Made by a program: the position numbers and the translations under genes. A stretch of 64,000 bases of DNA from Plectrocnemia conspersa (taxonomy: Eukaryota; Arthropoda; Insecta; Trichoptera; Polycentropodidae): the NCBI GenBank assembly GCA_009617715.1, contig VTFK01000373.1:1-64000 (forward strand), given 5' to 3'. The number at the start of each line of letters is the position of its first letter. The first letter of the stretch is position 1. The notes below the pieces were generated by a model. It did no database searches. It worked only from the letters and a program-made list of their open reading frames with translations, and was not told where the DNA came from. Of this stretch, positions 11,096-23,929 are shown in pieces.

Positions 11096-11259
11096 TTGTT
11101 CACTTTTATTTATGTCACTTATTTTACTCCAATAAGTCAATGCTAATTTTTTTATCAACCGATCTAAATATTATCTTTATAGATATGTTTATTTTATATT
11201 TTTTCACACATTTGGAAGATTTCTCAGGGAAATATCATACGATGGACAAATATAACTAA

Positions 11260-12835
11260 ACATCAAGTATCTAAATATGTAAATAATTGTATTGTAAATA
11301 AATTGTGTATTCAGTATTTTATATAGAAAAGTGTTGAAAAAACAATCAATTACGTTTCATTAAAAATGTATTAGGAATTACAATAGTAAGCAATTAACTA
11401 AATACTATTTACAAGACATAGAGCGAAACATTCTTGGGTGTTTTTTTAAAGGTATTTATCTCTACATCTGGAACAGGTATAGTAAGTACATCTTAAATAA
11501 GTAACACATAAATAATAGCTAAGAAACCTTTTATTTGTAATTAAATAAATTATACCGCAATGGATTTATTAAGGAAAAAAATATTTTGCCTAAAAGGGTT
11601 ATATAAATTTATATTTTCCAGCCCTGGCTGTAAATATGGTATTCGGATGACTAATAAATATTTTCTTTATTAGTGGATTTGCGGTTTGTGCCCTATTTTG
11701 TGAATAATAACGATCTACCCTCATAGCGCAAAGGGTACGCAGGTGATTGAACTTCGTTTTGAGGAAAACACACAAAGCCTTAAACGCAATTCATCATTTC
11801 GATTGAAACGGTGGGTGTGAATATTAATTATCTTGGTCCAGAGTCGCATTTTGGTCGTCCCACTAAAACGCAACTTCACTCTGTCTGCCTTTAGTGTCAT
11901 AAAGTCAACTTGCCAAAGATGAATAATAATAATGAGTGGAAAACAAAAGAACAAAGAAAGGTGTATATCATAAAATAGCGAAATTTAAATTTATTTGTAA
12001 ACAATTATTTTGTACCTAGTAATAATATTTACTTTTAAAAAAATACCAATAGAATAAATTGTAAATAAATTATATTTATATAATATAATTTTAGATGTTT
12101 TTTAAATAATATTTACTAACTAAACTAAAATAAAAAAACATTACAAACATGTATACTATTTTACCAATACTTCTAAAATCATTAAATTAATAAATTACAA
12201 TATAAGTACTTTAAATTTCTATTACATAATTTAGGGTCACTTTCACATTGAGTTATCATCGAAGAGTAAGAGGAAGATTCACAAACATGAACGAATATCT
12301 TTGATAAAAAAACACAAATCGTTAAATTTGTTTTTAACAAGATTAATCTGACTATTGAACAAAGTATTAACAGATATTAAATAAAATTCATGTAGAAATA
12401 TTAGATAGTACCAAAATAAAAAAAATCCTTTACCTCTTAACATAAGTAAAATATTTCTAAGGAATATCGTAATACAATTTATCAAATCTTATTTTTTTGC
12501 TATTGCTATTATACTTTATTTTTAAATTGAATTAATTTATTAATATATTTTTAAATGAGGTGATAAAAAATGTTGTTATGATACATATTTACCAATAAGA
12601 TCAAAAAAGCACATTTTTCAATTTATTTACGTCTGTAACAAATACTTTTCCACAAGATTTTACTTACATTATAACTGCCTATAACTCAGAGTGCCGACAT
12701 GATACTGGGTAGATGGCTAATTTTGCTACGTGGTAACACATTGAATATGTATACGTGTAGGTATAAAATCCCATATATAAGAATGATATTTTGACATAAA
12801 AGCAATATCTTGGTTCGTAGTCAATTAGGCTGAAG
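11260..12835. other. AT-rich interval without a gene
   Basis: The minus-strand frames at 11,721-11,954 and 12,279-12,485 lack any domain. A slightly GC-raised spot at 11,710-11,930 includes GGGTACGCAGGTGATTG. Nothing else stands out. Confidence 0.45.
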
Positions 12836-12839
12836 TAGA

Positions 12840-13060
12840 GGCCTCCGATTTCATATCGCAGTACTTGACAATTCTGAACAAGCAGCGTTTGCCAGCTTTC
12901 CTTGCTGGATAAGCATTTCCGAGCTCCGATGTAAATTTCCTGTTAGACGTATTTGGATATTGCTATTCCGGTTTCGGACCGGTCTATATAGGTAAATATA
13001 TTTCACTCTTATATCTCCTATCTGAGTTGGATGAGTTTTGTTCGAACCAAAAATTGATTT
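12840..13060. other. GC-raised patch of unknown origin
   Basis: Contains GGCCTCCGATTTCATATCGC, GCTTTCCTTGCTGG and CCGGTTTCGGACCGGTC, the last holding a small GACCGG/CCGGTC inverted pair. A 70-codon minus frame is open but unrecognised. It could be a regulatory element or a retroelement scrap. Confidence 0.25.
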
Positions 13061-14695
13061 CACAGCAAATAATATTAATAAAAAAAAATTAGAAATACTG
13101 AATAATGCTATTTGAGATTTATTTATAAAAACGTTATTTTTATACCCCCATATTTCTCAGTTTTTAATTAATTAATTTATTTTATTTAGCATTTTTATAA
13201 TATATAATTACGTAAAAACGACATATTAATTATTTAACTACTTAGTGAAAAGCATTGTCTACAATTTTTCAGTCTTTTAAAGGGGTTTTGAAACAAAAAA
13301 AACAAAAAGCTGAAAATTTGTGGTTTTTGTCTAAAATTATATAAAGTATATTTTGCCTTTTTTTTTTTTTTTTTTATATTTTAAATTCGATGTTAAGACT
13401 CTAGATTCTATTCTAAGTGTAATTGAGGCATGCGCCTTAATTTGAAAAAATCTTAGAATTAAATGCTTTTATTTTTGAAGCAGTCGAATTCGTTCATAGT
13501 GTATTAAGTTTTTAACTCTTGCTTTTTGTTATTAACTAGTAAACGTATTCATTAATAATTTTAACCCAAAATGTAGAAGTATTTTTATCAAATAAGTAAA
13601 TACAAATTAATTTAGTCGTTATCATATACAAAACAAAAATCACTAATTAAATTTTTAATTTTTAATACATATATGGCGTCAATAGTACACTGCCATCCAA
13701 ATTAATTTTTTGTTTACCTCTCATTAATATTTTCTTTACATGATTTGACTAATTTATACTTATTCTAGTGTCAGATTTTCTGTGTCGTCAGATCATCCTG
13801 TATTTTTCTGTCCTAAAAAACCTCTATGCTAAAAGAATAATATAAGAATAAACTGCCACTAATTGTACCACAAATACTATTACACATATGCAGATGTATG
13901 TCACAATTTATAAGCTTTTAATATCATATCATATTATAATTTATTAAAATAAATCGAATAACAACCAAATATATACAATACGTTATTTCATATGTATTAT
14001 ATTCGACAGCTGATTCATGGTTCATATAATAAATAATTTAATCATAAATTGCTGAGTTTGCTTTGCCTGTGAACCTTTAACTGTCAGTTTCATGGTTCTA
14101 TGTTAGCTTACTTACTTTAACAGGTAACAGGACACAATCAAAACGCCTGCTAATTAAATGAGGAGTATTTGCAAAGCGTTATGACATTCCAGCTAACGAA
14201 CACCCTAGCACATTAAGTGTTTTCGAGATTATGTATATAAAGTTACTTCATTCAGTTTATTGAAATGTACTATAATAAAGGACAATATGCAAGAGCTTAC
14301 ACTTTTTATTACAGATATAAAATAATATTATCAAAATCTGACATTTATGCCTCCAATGATTTATAATTGCCTTGTGTGCTGATACATAGACATATATACC
14401 AGAAATATGTGAAGTATAGATGTAAAGCCGAATAATATAAAACATTGTATTTTAGGATAGATTTTACAATACATTTGAAATCCAATCTTAATAATTTTGT
14501 AACATAAACACTATGAAATTTGATATTGACCATTATTGTACGATTACTGATTGACGTTATAAGAATATAATACAGCACGTTAAATCATAAATATGCTTTT
14601 ATACAAACTTATAAATGACCTTCCAGTACTCTTATGATCAATAACCCATTCCACTCGGATTTCAATTTATAGTAATGTTACGCCAAGACTATATT
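13061..14695. other. AT-rich interval with a poly(T) run
   Basis: A T-run of about 18 lies at 13,358-13,375. No adjacent RT similarity was found to make it a retroposon tail. Minus-strand frames at 14,257-14,578 are compositional. Confidence 0.45.
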
Positions 14696-14699
14696 ATCT

Positions 14700-15000
14700 T
14701 ATTTGAGATCGAAATAAAAAATTTTCTAACCTCTCAGACGATTTTAAAATTTCATTAGCATAAAATATTGAAAGCTTTGATTTAAAATATTTCGATAACC
14801 CCCTTCTCACATCTGCTCCATTTAAATTATTTTAGAATTATCTGAAAAAGTATTGAATCAAAAATCGGAAGGAGCAAGGTCTAATCAATAGGGTGGATAA
14901 TATAAAATCTTCTATGTAAGTTTATTGATTATATTGAGATTTGCCACATAAAGAATCACATTGATGTTGAAAAACTATTCGACTTCTTATGACAAATGAT
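14700..15000 (-). mobile_element. mariner transposase C-terminal fragment
   Basis: The minus strand reads YYPPY*LDLAPSDF at about 14,870-14,910, the mariner 'HPPYSPDLAPSDF' block with the third catalytic Asp intact and one stop. Upstream there is a weak HVANL-like piece. Beyond a frameshift comes FYANEILKSSERLENF, corresponding to the 'FYxxGIxxLxxRW' end. It is homologous along its length to the copy at 9,000-9,290. Many stops; non-functional. Confidence 0.8.
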
Positions 15001-15528
15001 TTTAAACCATTTTTGCCATTTATACATATTTAATTAGTGACTAACTACTTCACAATTGCCCGTAATAATCATATTTATTTAAAAAAATTATATAGCATGC
15101 AATTTTCTATAAATGGTTCACTTGGTAAAAATTTTCCCATCTGTAATTTTGCGGCCCGATATTTTTTGAATATCAGAATGTGGAGTACATATGTGTACCA
15201 ACAGCGTTATATTATTACTTGAATTACTAACTGTTATTACTTGAATTTCAAAAACAACAAAATTTATTTCGGGATTATCGAATAGTTAATTTAATTTGTT
15301 TTTAAAATTTTTTTTTAACTTAAATAATACGCAAATAAGGCTAGCTGACAAACTTAGCAAAACTATTTATGGTGTTCGTAAAGAAATAAGCGCTTTATAG
15401 TCAATAATAAATTTGTATTAAAAAAATACATGTTTGATTGTTTGATTGTGGCAACTGATGACGCAAACAATGCCGTTTACTTTTCTTGCGCGAAATCTAA
15501 GCAATTTAAGTAAATGCTGTACTTTATA

Positions 15529-15553
15529 TACTATAAATATTATTTATAGTATT
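15529..15553. repeat. 12-bp inverted repeat, 1-nt spacer
   Basis: ATACTATAAATA and TATTTATAGTAT face each other across a single T. The arms are A/T only, so chance is plausible. Confidence 0.7.
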
Positions 15554-15646
15554 ATTAAAACCGTTTATTAATAAGTCACACTAGTATTTAAAACTTATAA
15601 ATGTCCATCTTCATCTAGTTTAGTGAAAAAACATGCGATTATACTA

Positions 15647-15664
15647 GCTCATCATATGATGAGC
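15647..15664. repeat. 18-bp perfect palindrome
   Basis: GCTCATCATATGATGAGC is fully self-complementary and contains a CATATG E-box at its centre. It could bind a dimeric factor or mark a former insertion site. Confidence 0.8.
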
Positions 15665-15850
15665 TTCGCCATTGTGACTGTCATATGGTGCGCATAGCGT
15701 GGAAAGGGTTAATATCACTTCTTCACGCCTATTTTGAATATTACCCGTATTTTGAATATTACTACGCTTATAAACCTAAAATTATGTCACTCTTCGGTTT
15801 GTAAATCTTTTTAAAAAATAAATGTTAATTTTCGGTTTGTAACATCTTTT

Positions 15851-15897
15851 TAAGTGTTCACAATAAATTAGTAATCATTTTTATTGTGAACATTTAA
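15851..15897. repeat. 18-bp inverted repeat with 11-nt loop
   Basis: TTAAGTGTTCACAATAAA pairs with TTTATTGTGAACATTTAA at 17 of 18 positions. The fold would be a clean hairpin of 47 nt, short for a pre-microRNA and more like a small foldback remnant. Confidence 0.8.
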
Positions 15898-16667
15898 ATT
15901 TTAATATGCTGAAATTATTTTGTAGATTTTTTAAATTTATATGTGTTAAAATTAACCTCTGTAACAGCACAATTAAAATCATATTTAATGTAAAATACAA
16001 AATTGTTGTATAATATTACATGTAGTAATATGTAATGGGTTTAAAAGCATTTTTACGTAAGCCGTAAAAAATAATATGTGATGGGTAATAATTCGCGAAA
16101 CAATATACTCAAAAATGTTATAAAATAACTACAGAAAGCACAAGGAAAAATATCTTACATTGCCTCTAGCATAAGAATGTTTTTATTTTAATAAAAATTG
16201 TAAAATGTCTCTTTTATTAAAAAAAAGGTGAAACACTGTCAAGAAAGATGTAATTTACTAAAATAATGAGTCTTTAAAAGTTTGGGGCTTATAAAACAAC
16301 AGAAACATGGGAAACCATATTTACTTCAATTCTTCTGAAATCAACAATAATAGTGAATATTTCTAGTGAACTTAATTTGCATTAAAATATTTTTGAATTA
16401 TATGTAAATTAGAATGTAAAATTTACTTTTGTATTACAAGTTCGGTTTTTAAATCTTGATTTAATTTAATTTCTAATCATATGATTCATTATGTTTATTT
16501 TATTGATAGTAAATTAAGCTCACACTGTATTTTGGGATAAAACTAAATATCATATTGTATTGATATTGAATACGGTGATAAAGCTTATTTATATGAAATG
16601 GGATTTCTTTTTAAATAATATTTTAAATTATTATTATTTATTTATTTTATTAATTTAAATCTTTCGT

Positions 16668-16938
16668 TGTAACTGAGTAAGTCAATCAGATTTTAATGAA
16701 TATTTACAAGTTAGTATTAACTACCATACTGAAGTCTAGGAATCGGTGACATCTATATGAAAAATTATAAATTATTATATGTAATATAATTTATAATCAA
16801 TAGATGTCCCTGCAGCTGGGGCCGGGTTTTTTTTAAGTAATAGTGAACTTTTTAAAATAAAAATTCGAATGTTGCTGTCGGGGCTCGAACCCTCAACCTC
16901 AGAGTTATTAGTCTGAGACGACTCGTTATATGTTACAT
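16668..16938 (-). mobile_element. tRNA-derived SINE
   Basis: On the minus strand a tRNA-like head reads CTCAGACTAATAACTCTGAG (anticodon-arm-like, with a 6-bp stem and 8-nt loop) followed by GGTTGAGGGTTCGAGCCCC, a good RNA polymerase III B box at about 16,881-16,892. The A box is degenerate. The body continues AATTTTTATTTTAAAAAG, ACATCTATTG, an AT spacer, AGATGTCACCGATTCCTAG, TAGTTAATAC and ends near TTACTCAGTTACAAC. Order and sequence match the plus-strand copy at 37,524-37,768, which sets both ends. Confidence 0.8.
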
Positions 16939-16939
16939 T

Positions 16940-17540
16940 GTAATTCATTCATACATCCGCTGATGTCTCTTGCGTTCATGTTATTTCTTGGCTCGTATCT
17001 GCTACTAAAATTCCGTGAAATCTTTTTTTTTTTTTTTTCTATGATTTATAATGCTGATTTAAGACAGCTCTGGCGAATCGCATATGAGGAGAGGTTTGAG
17101 GGTCAATTGCGCCGCTTATTGTACACACTTTGTGTTACGTCTAAATAATGCAGATAGCTATTTCAGCGATCGGTAACCAAGTGGTAAAAAAACAATAACA
17201 AAAACAAAATCACCACAAATATTTAGTCACAATATCTCTTCTTCATTGTTAAAATAATGTGAGCTTTATACACCTCTCCTTAGTTACTTTAAAAAGTCTT
17301 ATAAAACCCTAGGATACAAATACGGATTTGACCCTACTCCTTGTAGAGATATATCAGAAATTTTCCTTGATATTGTGCATGGAAAAACTCTATCTCGGTT
17401 ATTGACAAAAAAGACTTATGATAACTCTGACAAAACTGTAAGATAATTCCAAAGGACGGAGGATATGGAAAGTTAGTAGATTGTTGATCGGTTACCTCTA
17501 CAAAAACTTTCGGTCTTACTGTAAAGAGAGTAAATTCAAA
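16940..17540. other. Interval without a recognised gene
   Basis: Holds a long T-run at about 17,021-17,038. A 72-codon plus frame at 16,930-17,148 overlaps the SINE head and is compositional. The segment 17,400-17,540 may be distal debris of the adjacent RT copy but could not be aligned. Confidence 0.4.
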
Positions 17541-17890
17541 TTTGTGTGAATATTCTAAAACATTTTTAGGTCATTAGCATATTATAAATATTCTGAAATA
17601 TTATTTGCTGCATGTATGTCATTAATAAAGAGCAGAGATTACAGATTGAATCCCTGCAGCAAAATAATAATTGGAGCGACGATTTGCCATACCTCACATA
17701 CTGACGGCGGTAACTCAAGTAACAAGAAAAAAAAACTAAGAAGACCGTTAACAAACGGAAGTTGCTTAATATTAAAAAAATAAGCTTATAGTAAATGCTT
17801 TTTGAAAGTCAATGTAAACTACATCAAACTTGATTTTAGAATCGAGGGATTTTGTCACCGCTTTCAAAAGGCACAAAATGTTACAATTTA
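17540..17890 (-). mobile_element. Jockey-like RT fragment, group A
   Basis: The minus strand reads LKAVTKSLDSKI, then KFDVVYIDFQKAF (RT block A, catalytic Asp present). After a deletion it reads YLSYRRQYVRYGKSS and frameshifted remains of 'GVPQGSHLGPLLFxxFIND' ending NMLMT where YADDL would stand. LKAVxKSxDSKI is shared with the 45.6-kb copy, tying them to one family. Several frameshifts; dead. Confidence 0.8.
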
Positions 17891-17959
17891 GAAGACGCCA
17901 AAATAACGGTGGCTGGTGAAGTTTATAATTAAACAGGTCCTTCATAAAAAATGTGGTCG

Positions 17960-18240
17960 TCTACTAAATATATGTAATAAACCAGTTTTTTCTAGACTAT
18001 ATTTAAAACAGCAAGGATCACGCTTCTTCGCCGTACGATGTGTAATTGGTCGTAAAGATGCCTCGGTCGTATGGTTACCGAAGCACGTATGGCGTAATTG
18101 CAATACCTGCAAAATCAAACAGTTCCTTTATTAAGATATACGACGGCATTATTGCGATTGTCTTTGTCTGTGAACTTAGCTCTGCTAATAAAACTAGAGT
18201 AAGAATTATGGTAGGGTCGAGCGATTGAATATCTAATGCT
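17960..18240. promoter_or_regulatory. GC-raised patch, possible regulatory element
   Basis: Contains CCGTACGATGTGTAATTGG, CCTCGGTCGTATGGTTACCG and GGTAGGGTCGAGCGATTG. Two overlapping short plus frames are open here, neither with a domain. Regulatory assignment rests on composition only. Confidence 0.25.
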
Positions 18241-21200
18241 ATAAACAAAGAGACTAGGCGAACGTGAAGGTCGTGAAAATGTTTTGCTAATATTTTATTA
18301 TAAAGTATAAAACATTAATGTTAATGATATATAATATAAGTTTTAGGTAGCTCAGGAAAATCAAGCATTTTTGCGTTCATTTACTTAGGATTTAAACAGA
18401 AATAAATAGGGCAGCTAAATATTCATACTTTTGATTCTTTAATATGTAGGACAATATAATTCTAGCAAAATCATATAAAGTAATTTAAATATTATAGTAA
18501 TGGGTACACGTTTAAAAAAGTGGGACCTCTATAATAAATCTAAGGGTATTTATTAATTTGAGAATTACAATCTACAATTAAATAATCTGTAATTTAGTCA
18601 TTTATATCGATACATATATTTATTTCATTTTTATTGTAAATTTATAATATATTATTAAAGTATATTAATACATCATAATTATTATGTTAATAAAATGTAT
18701 GCGAAAAAAGCTTCTCTAAAAAAAATGAAAATCATAAAATTATCATAAATAAATTAAAATTAAAATTTTTAGAAATAATAAATATAATATACTAACAGTT
18801 ATCTCAATCGATAATTCAGTTTATATTATATTCTTCAAATAAATTTTTTTGTCAAAATTTGGTTTAAAACGTAATATAAAACGTCCAATATCAATCCTTT
18901 GACATGACATGGCCAGTAAAAGGAAAAGTCAGCAATATGAGTTTTTTTCAATTAATATATGCAATAATAACTTACCATAAATAGTAATTAATAATAAATT
19001 GCTAATAAGCCATTATCATTATACCTTCGTATATTGCTCTTTCTCTGTATGATTTATATAGTATACATATACATATATAATATTAACTAATTGTTAACTA
19101 ATGATTCTTCTATATGACCAATAATCATTATTGAATATCCAACTATTTCATTATAAAGATATTGCTTCTATTATTATTCAAGAGGTCTTATGCTTATATT
19201 ATAAGAATCACTAGTTTTAATTTCATGCTCCTTGATCTATATAAAAATATTATATAAACAATTTGATAAATAGTGTGTTTATGAGGATCATAGGATTATT
19301 TTGTTGCCGTTAGAATTTCATTTACATATTTAATCTTGAATCCTTTGTTGATAAACATAGCTTTATAGTTTACTTTTATAGTCGACTAGTTTTTTTTCAA
19401 ATAATAAATATCAAACTTCATTTAATAAAATATGGATACAAAAAACTTTTCGAGTCAAAAGAACATGTATCGATTAGTTAGCTGTTTTATAATACTAAAT
19501 ATATACAATGATAACATTTTAAATTAAAATACTATTCCTAGAACTTAAATAATGTCAAAAATTAACATAAATATAATAAAATACGTGAATATGAAAATTA
19601 ATCTTTGACTTATTTAACAAACACAACACAAACTTAAGTCAACTTAAGCTGAACGGAAGTTTAGGAGAGTATTATTGCGATTTAAATACTAACTATTCAA
19701 TAACCGTATTTTAAACTGTGACTTTCATAGAGAGACATTTACACGTTTTTATCATATTTGCACATAAATCAATATGCATTTAGATTTATAATTTAGTATA
19801 TGCTAAACTGTGCTCTTATCATGTAGTGATTATCTAATAAACTTTTAAAAAAAATATTAAAACTGCTATGTGCTATTTTTAATATAAAGTCACTGATTAA
19901 TAAATATATTATTATATAATATATTAACATACATATGTAAATATAATATTATTAATATATTATATTATATTTACCTGGAATGTTTTTATTTGTATTATGC
20001 TTAGTGCATAAGTCTATTGCTCTATTTTGCGATGTAAGGCTAAGTTGTTTACATTAATAACAAGCGATTAGGAAAAAGATTCTTGAATGTTTCTTATTTT
20101 ATTATATTGAACCTAATGGATTTTCACTACGTTTAAATCCTCTGCAGTTTAAGGGTTGAAGTGTATGTTTACATTGAACAGGACTTAACCATCAAAGCTG
20201 ATTTTCCGCTTCGTTTTTCGCCTGAAAGTTTAATTCTAGCCTTTTCAATTTCTACATGCTTTGCCACCATATGATAATATTTTTTCTACTAAATTATCGT
20301 ATGTTTATCTTATTCAAGTTAGATGTCTAGCTCTGATTTGACATTTGTAACAACATAAATCCACCCTACTACTTTATTAAAGCTGTTCCTTGCTATTTTT
20401 ATGCCTTGCATCTAGATGCAACCAGAAATTATTAGATAAATATTAATAATAAATTTAGAAGAACTCCAAGAAAAGTCAATTATTTTTAAATACTAATTAT
20501 GCTGTTGCTGCTACTGGTTTTAATTAATAATTTTGTTAGAATGTGTATACTTCGCAGGTCTGCCTTAAGATTTTACATTGATTGACACATGTGTACCTAA
20601 ATATGTACATACATTTAATTTGTATATTAAAATAATTACGCCCAAAGAAATATTAGAAGAAGGGAGGAATTTAAATACAAATATTTCTAGATCAAACCGC
20701 AGACACAAACATGTATTAGATTTTACCTCGTAATTAAAAAACATCTATATTATTCCTTTTATTTTAATGTGTGTATATAATTAGCTGTTAGAAAAATAAA
20801 TATTTTACGAAGAAAACCCTACAAAATCTTGCTTTTAAATTGTAATTGAAGACCCTAATTTGTCTTTTAATTAACGAGATCTATGTATATTTAGATTTTT
20901 ATTAAGCGACATTTTAAATTGTAAGATTATGGATTAATAATAAATTTTTAAAATTTTCAGTGCCAAAATAATTATTTTGATAGTGATAATTTAATATAGC
21001 CCCATTGAAAATATATACACAAAAATTAAAATTAGATTTTAAAAGCCTTCAATTATCAATTTTAATTTTAATTACAGATAAACAGTCAGAAAAAAAAGAT
21101 CTCAACATTAAAACAGTATAAATTTTAATATGTAGTGATAATGTTAACCTTTTTAAAATAAAACATATAGTAAGAAAATGTCGATTCAGAGACGAATTAA

Positions 21201-21880
21201 TAGATTGCATCAAATTTAGTTGCTCTAAGTGTACATAATAAAAGTTGTGCTATACTATATATGTATATATTCTGTTAATAAAAATAAAAAAAACCTTTCA
21301 CCGATGACCGCAAAGGTGAGGTAAATTTTATTCGGATGTGAAAGAAATCAATATCCTAACTGATTTTATTAAATTATTATAATATTTTAGTATTGTTTCA
21401 TTGTTATTTAAAATTTCAATTTTTTTTATATAAATATTATATTGTCAGTTATTTTTGCATTTATAAGCATAACATTATGTTGTAAAAATAATTATATATT
21501 AGATAGGTTGTTTGCCAGTAAATCTATGCTGTGATCATGTCCTGCTTTGTCAAGTATTATATTGTACATTTTTAAGTGCCAATTTTTAATTTAAAAATGT
21601 CTCGAAAATATTTAAGTATGTAAAAAAATATGTAATAAAATAATAAGTTTTTAAAAACACATATTCTTATGAAAAAAACATTTATAAATAAAATTGAATT
21701 ACATTTCAATATGTTATAATTTATTTTAAGTGTTGAAACAATTATTATAATAAAATAAATTAAAATAATATTTAATGTTCAAAGCCACTGTCTAAGTCGA
21801 CGAAATAGCGCAGGTAGTAAGTCATAGAATTCTAAGTGGAAAGACGCGTCTTCTATGTTCTTAGGTCTCTAAAATAAACA
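18241..21880. other. Long AT-rich gene desert
   Basis: About 3.6 kb of very AT-rich sequence with no frame above 60 codons, no RT or transposase motif and only simple AT repeats (for example TATACATATACATATATAA near 19,065 and alternating TA tracts at 19,900-19,975). I see nothing specific in it. Confidence 0.6.
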
Positions 21881-21888
21881 TTCCAGAT

Positions 21889-21960
21889 CAGGGCTTCCCA
21901 ACGGGGTTCATATAGCTCCCTGGGAGTTAATCGATTGAAATGGGTCACTTAGAAGGGGCT
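21889..21960 (+). mobile_element. hAT-like terminal sequence
   Basis: CAGGGCTTCCCAACGGGGTT begins the block and GCTCCCTGGGAG follows. This resembles the 'CAGxGxTTCCCAACxxxGG...CCxxGG' terminus of hAT elements of the Charlie/ZBED type. The rest, possibly extending to about 22,100, is decayed; the matching terminus was not found. Confidence 0.4.
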
Positions 21961-22279
21961 ATGTTACTAGAGTGTAAAGATTTGCTACTTAATCTGCTAA
22001 AAAAATACCTAGGATGCTATCAATACATTGAAGATTAAAGAAAACATACAAAGTATCTTTAAAAAAATCTAATTATTTTTTCTTCCTGGACTTATAAAAG
22101 TGGTTTAGTTGCTTCTAGAAATGTATAAATTTTAACTACTAAGGCAGGTTATGAAAAATATATATTATAAAATAATAAATATTGTTATGAAGATATACAC
22201 AGAGCCAGTCTTAAAAAGTCATGTCTATTATTAATAAAACAGTTTAATACTGTATACATGAAATGACTAAAACAATTGA

Positions 22280-22500
22280 GATCATCACGTATATTTTGTA
22301 TATTTTAGATATACGTGAAGTTTTCTGTAGATGCGTCAATATGCTCCATGCGTGTTCGAAGCGGGTTCAACTCTGAACTCTAAAAGTCGAGCTGGACCGA
22401 AGAGAGAAGCGGGGTCTAAAGTTGGGTCACCTGTTGGTTCAAGTTTGTACTACTCTACACAATATCAGTTCAAGGGACATGCATGAATTAAAAGAGAAGC
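22280..22500. other. GC-raised patch with an inverted repeat
   Basis: CACGTATAT at 22,287 and ATATACGTG at 22,309 form a 9-bp inverted repeat. Downstream comes GCGTGTTCGAAGCGGGTTC and AGAGAGAAGCGGGGTC. No reading frame. It may be the 5' side of the retroelement that follows or an independent element. Confidence 0.25.
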
Positions 22501-22529
22501 AAATATTTTTACGAAACGTAGACAAACTC

Positions 22530-22860
22530 TATCACCATCTGTTCAAAATGAATGTTAAATACCTGGATTCATAACTGGACTTCAAGATTCCATTTCATAA
22601 ATATATTTTGAAACTTTGATTTAAAGGTCTTGTTACCATTGCGACTTTTAGAGCAAAATTTAATAGAAAAAGTGCGCTTGGTATGAACAATAAAATTTTA
22701 ATTTATAAACAATTAATTAGTCCAATTTTTACATATGCCTGTGATGTAACACCAGTTATACTATTTTTTATAAACTGTCATTCAAAATAAAGCTAATATA
22801 CAAATATATAATACAGATTTTTATACTAATTTAAAAATGTCTTTAAATAGCAACAATTGA
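22530..22860 (+). mobile_element. Jockey-like RT C-terminal fragment, group B
   Basis: The frame NVKYLDS*LDFKI corresponds to 'VKYLGxxLDxKL'. After a frameshift comes TIATFRAKFNRKSALGMNNK and ILIYKQLISPIFTYACDV, the 'LYKxIIRPIxTYA' block downstream of the RT palm. The same blocks recur at 58,570-58,770 and 62,875-63,010. Confidence 0.85.
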
Positions 22861-23099
22861 AAAACATTTTCATTTTCATACCAGAAAATATTACTTCAGA
22901 ATACGAACACCACATCTGTGACTATCATAGAATTTGTCGCCATCGATTCTAAATAAGAATTCGTTATGGTGTGACATTTATATAAACCAACCTAGGAAAA
23001 TACATAAGGTTATTCGAAACGATTTTTTTTAACAAAATCAAGTACCACTAATTATTTAATTTTATATGAAAGAAAATATATTAACGATATCAAAAATAT

Positions 23100-23400
23100 A
23101 ATTAATCCCTTTTGGTGCCCTAAAATATTCAAAGATGTCGGTAGGAGTCTGTTGAAGTACCCGATAAGCACGTGGTATTATAACTTGACCACGTGACCAC
23201 GATGTAGCGCTCGTCATGCGTGTTGACCATAAGACGCCTACGCGCATACTGAAATTGAGCCGAGTTACTCGTTCTATATCATTATCTCTCTCGCTCTCGT
23301 CACTTAACACGCGAGAGAGCGAAAGGGGAAATATCTCACCACACGCGATCAAAAAAGCAGCTCCGACTTCGGTCCGTTTGCCGACAATGTTTGGAAGCAC
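23100..23400. promoter_or_regulatory. GAGA-motif and E-box rich patch
   Basis: CTCTCTCGC at 23,286-23,294 and GCGAGAGAG at 23,311-23,319 are an inverted pair of GAGA-type sites, flanked by CTCGCTCTCG and GAGAGCGAAAG. CACGTG occurs twice (about 23,169 and 23,190). Open frames on both strands (112 and 88 codons) overlap and carry no domain. GAGA repeats are typical of insect promoters and Polycomb elements, but LTRs can look like this too. Confidence 0.4.
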
Positions 23401-23440
23401 TCGAAGCTGGCCTAGTCGACTGAATTACCTCCCACTTTAC

Positions 23441-23580
23441 CTCCCGTTCTCGGTAACCTCGGACAACTTCCGAGAGATTTAAGAGCGGGCAGAAAGTAAC
23501 CCACTATATTCTCCGTTCTTGGCCAACCTTGTTCAACTTCCAGAGAGTGTAGTGCAGGCATAATAGTTCGATTCTCACAA
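23441..23580. repeat. Degenerate 70-bp tandem duplication
   Basis: CTCCCGTTCTCGGTAACCTC with CAACTTCCGAGAGA at 23,441 recurs as CTCCGTTCTTGGCCAACCTT with CAACTTCCAGAGAG at 23,511. The period is 70 bp. It abuts the GAGA-rich patch and may be part of the same element, possibly an LTR-like end. Confidence 0.65.
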
Positions 23581-23929
23581 AGCTTTCGACTATTGACATA
23601 TTATTAATTAATTTAATAGTGAAAACCTAAATCTTTTAAAGAATTTATTCATAATTAAAATCCCTATTATGCATGCAGTACATATTTTTCCTATTGTTGC
23701 AATCACTGAAGGTGTTAATATTTCTAATATTTCATGCAATCAATAAACTTAGTACTATTAAAACAATGCCATAGACTTCAGAATAATATATTTATTTTTA
23801 TCATAAATAAACTTGATATAATCGATTGTCGAAAAAAAACATTCAAGATAAAATATATCATATTTGTAACCAGCATGTAGCATTAAATAAGTAATAAAAA
23901 CTTAACCCTTTACAGACTTTATAACCATT

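Larger units (their letters stand above)
15200..16660. other. AT-rich interval rich in small inverted repeats
   Basis: No gene. It contains three inverted repeats listed separately, plus a direct repeat of TTCGGTTTGTAA at about 15,793 and 15,831. Confidence 0.5.

Noticed and set aside
16861..16925. Possible intact tRNA gene
   Set aside because: Only a B box and an imperfect anticodon-like arm are present, the A box is degenerate and no acceptor stem closes; the same head recurs in a SINE.
23062..23482. 112-codon minus and 88-codon plus frames
   Set aside because: They overlap over GAGA-rich sequence and show no domain; non-coding explanations fit better.
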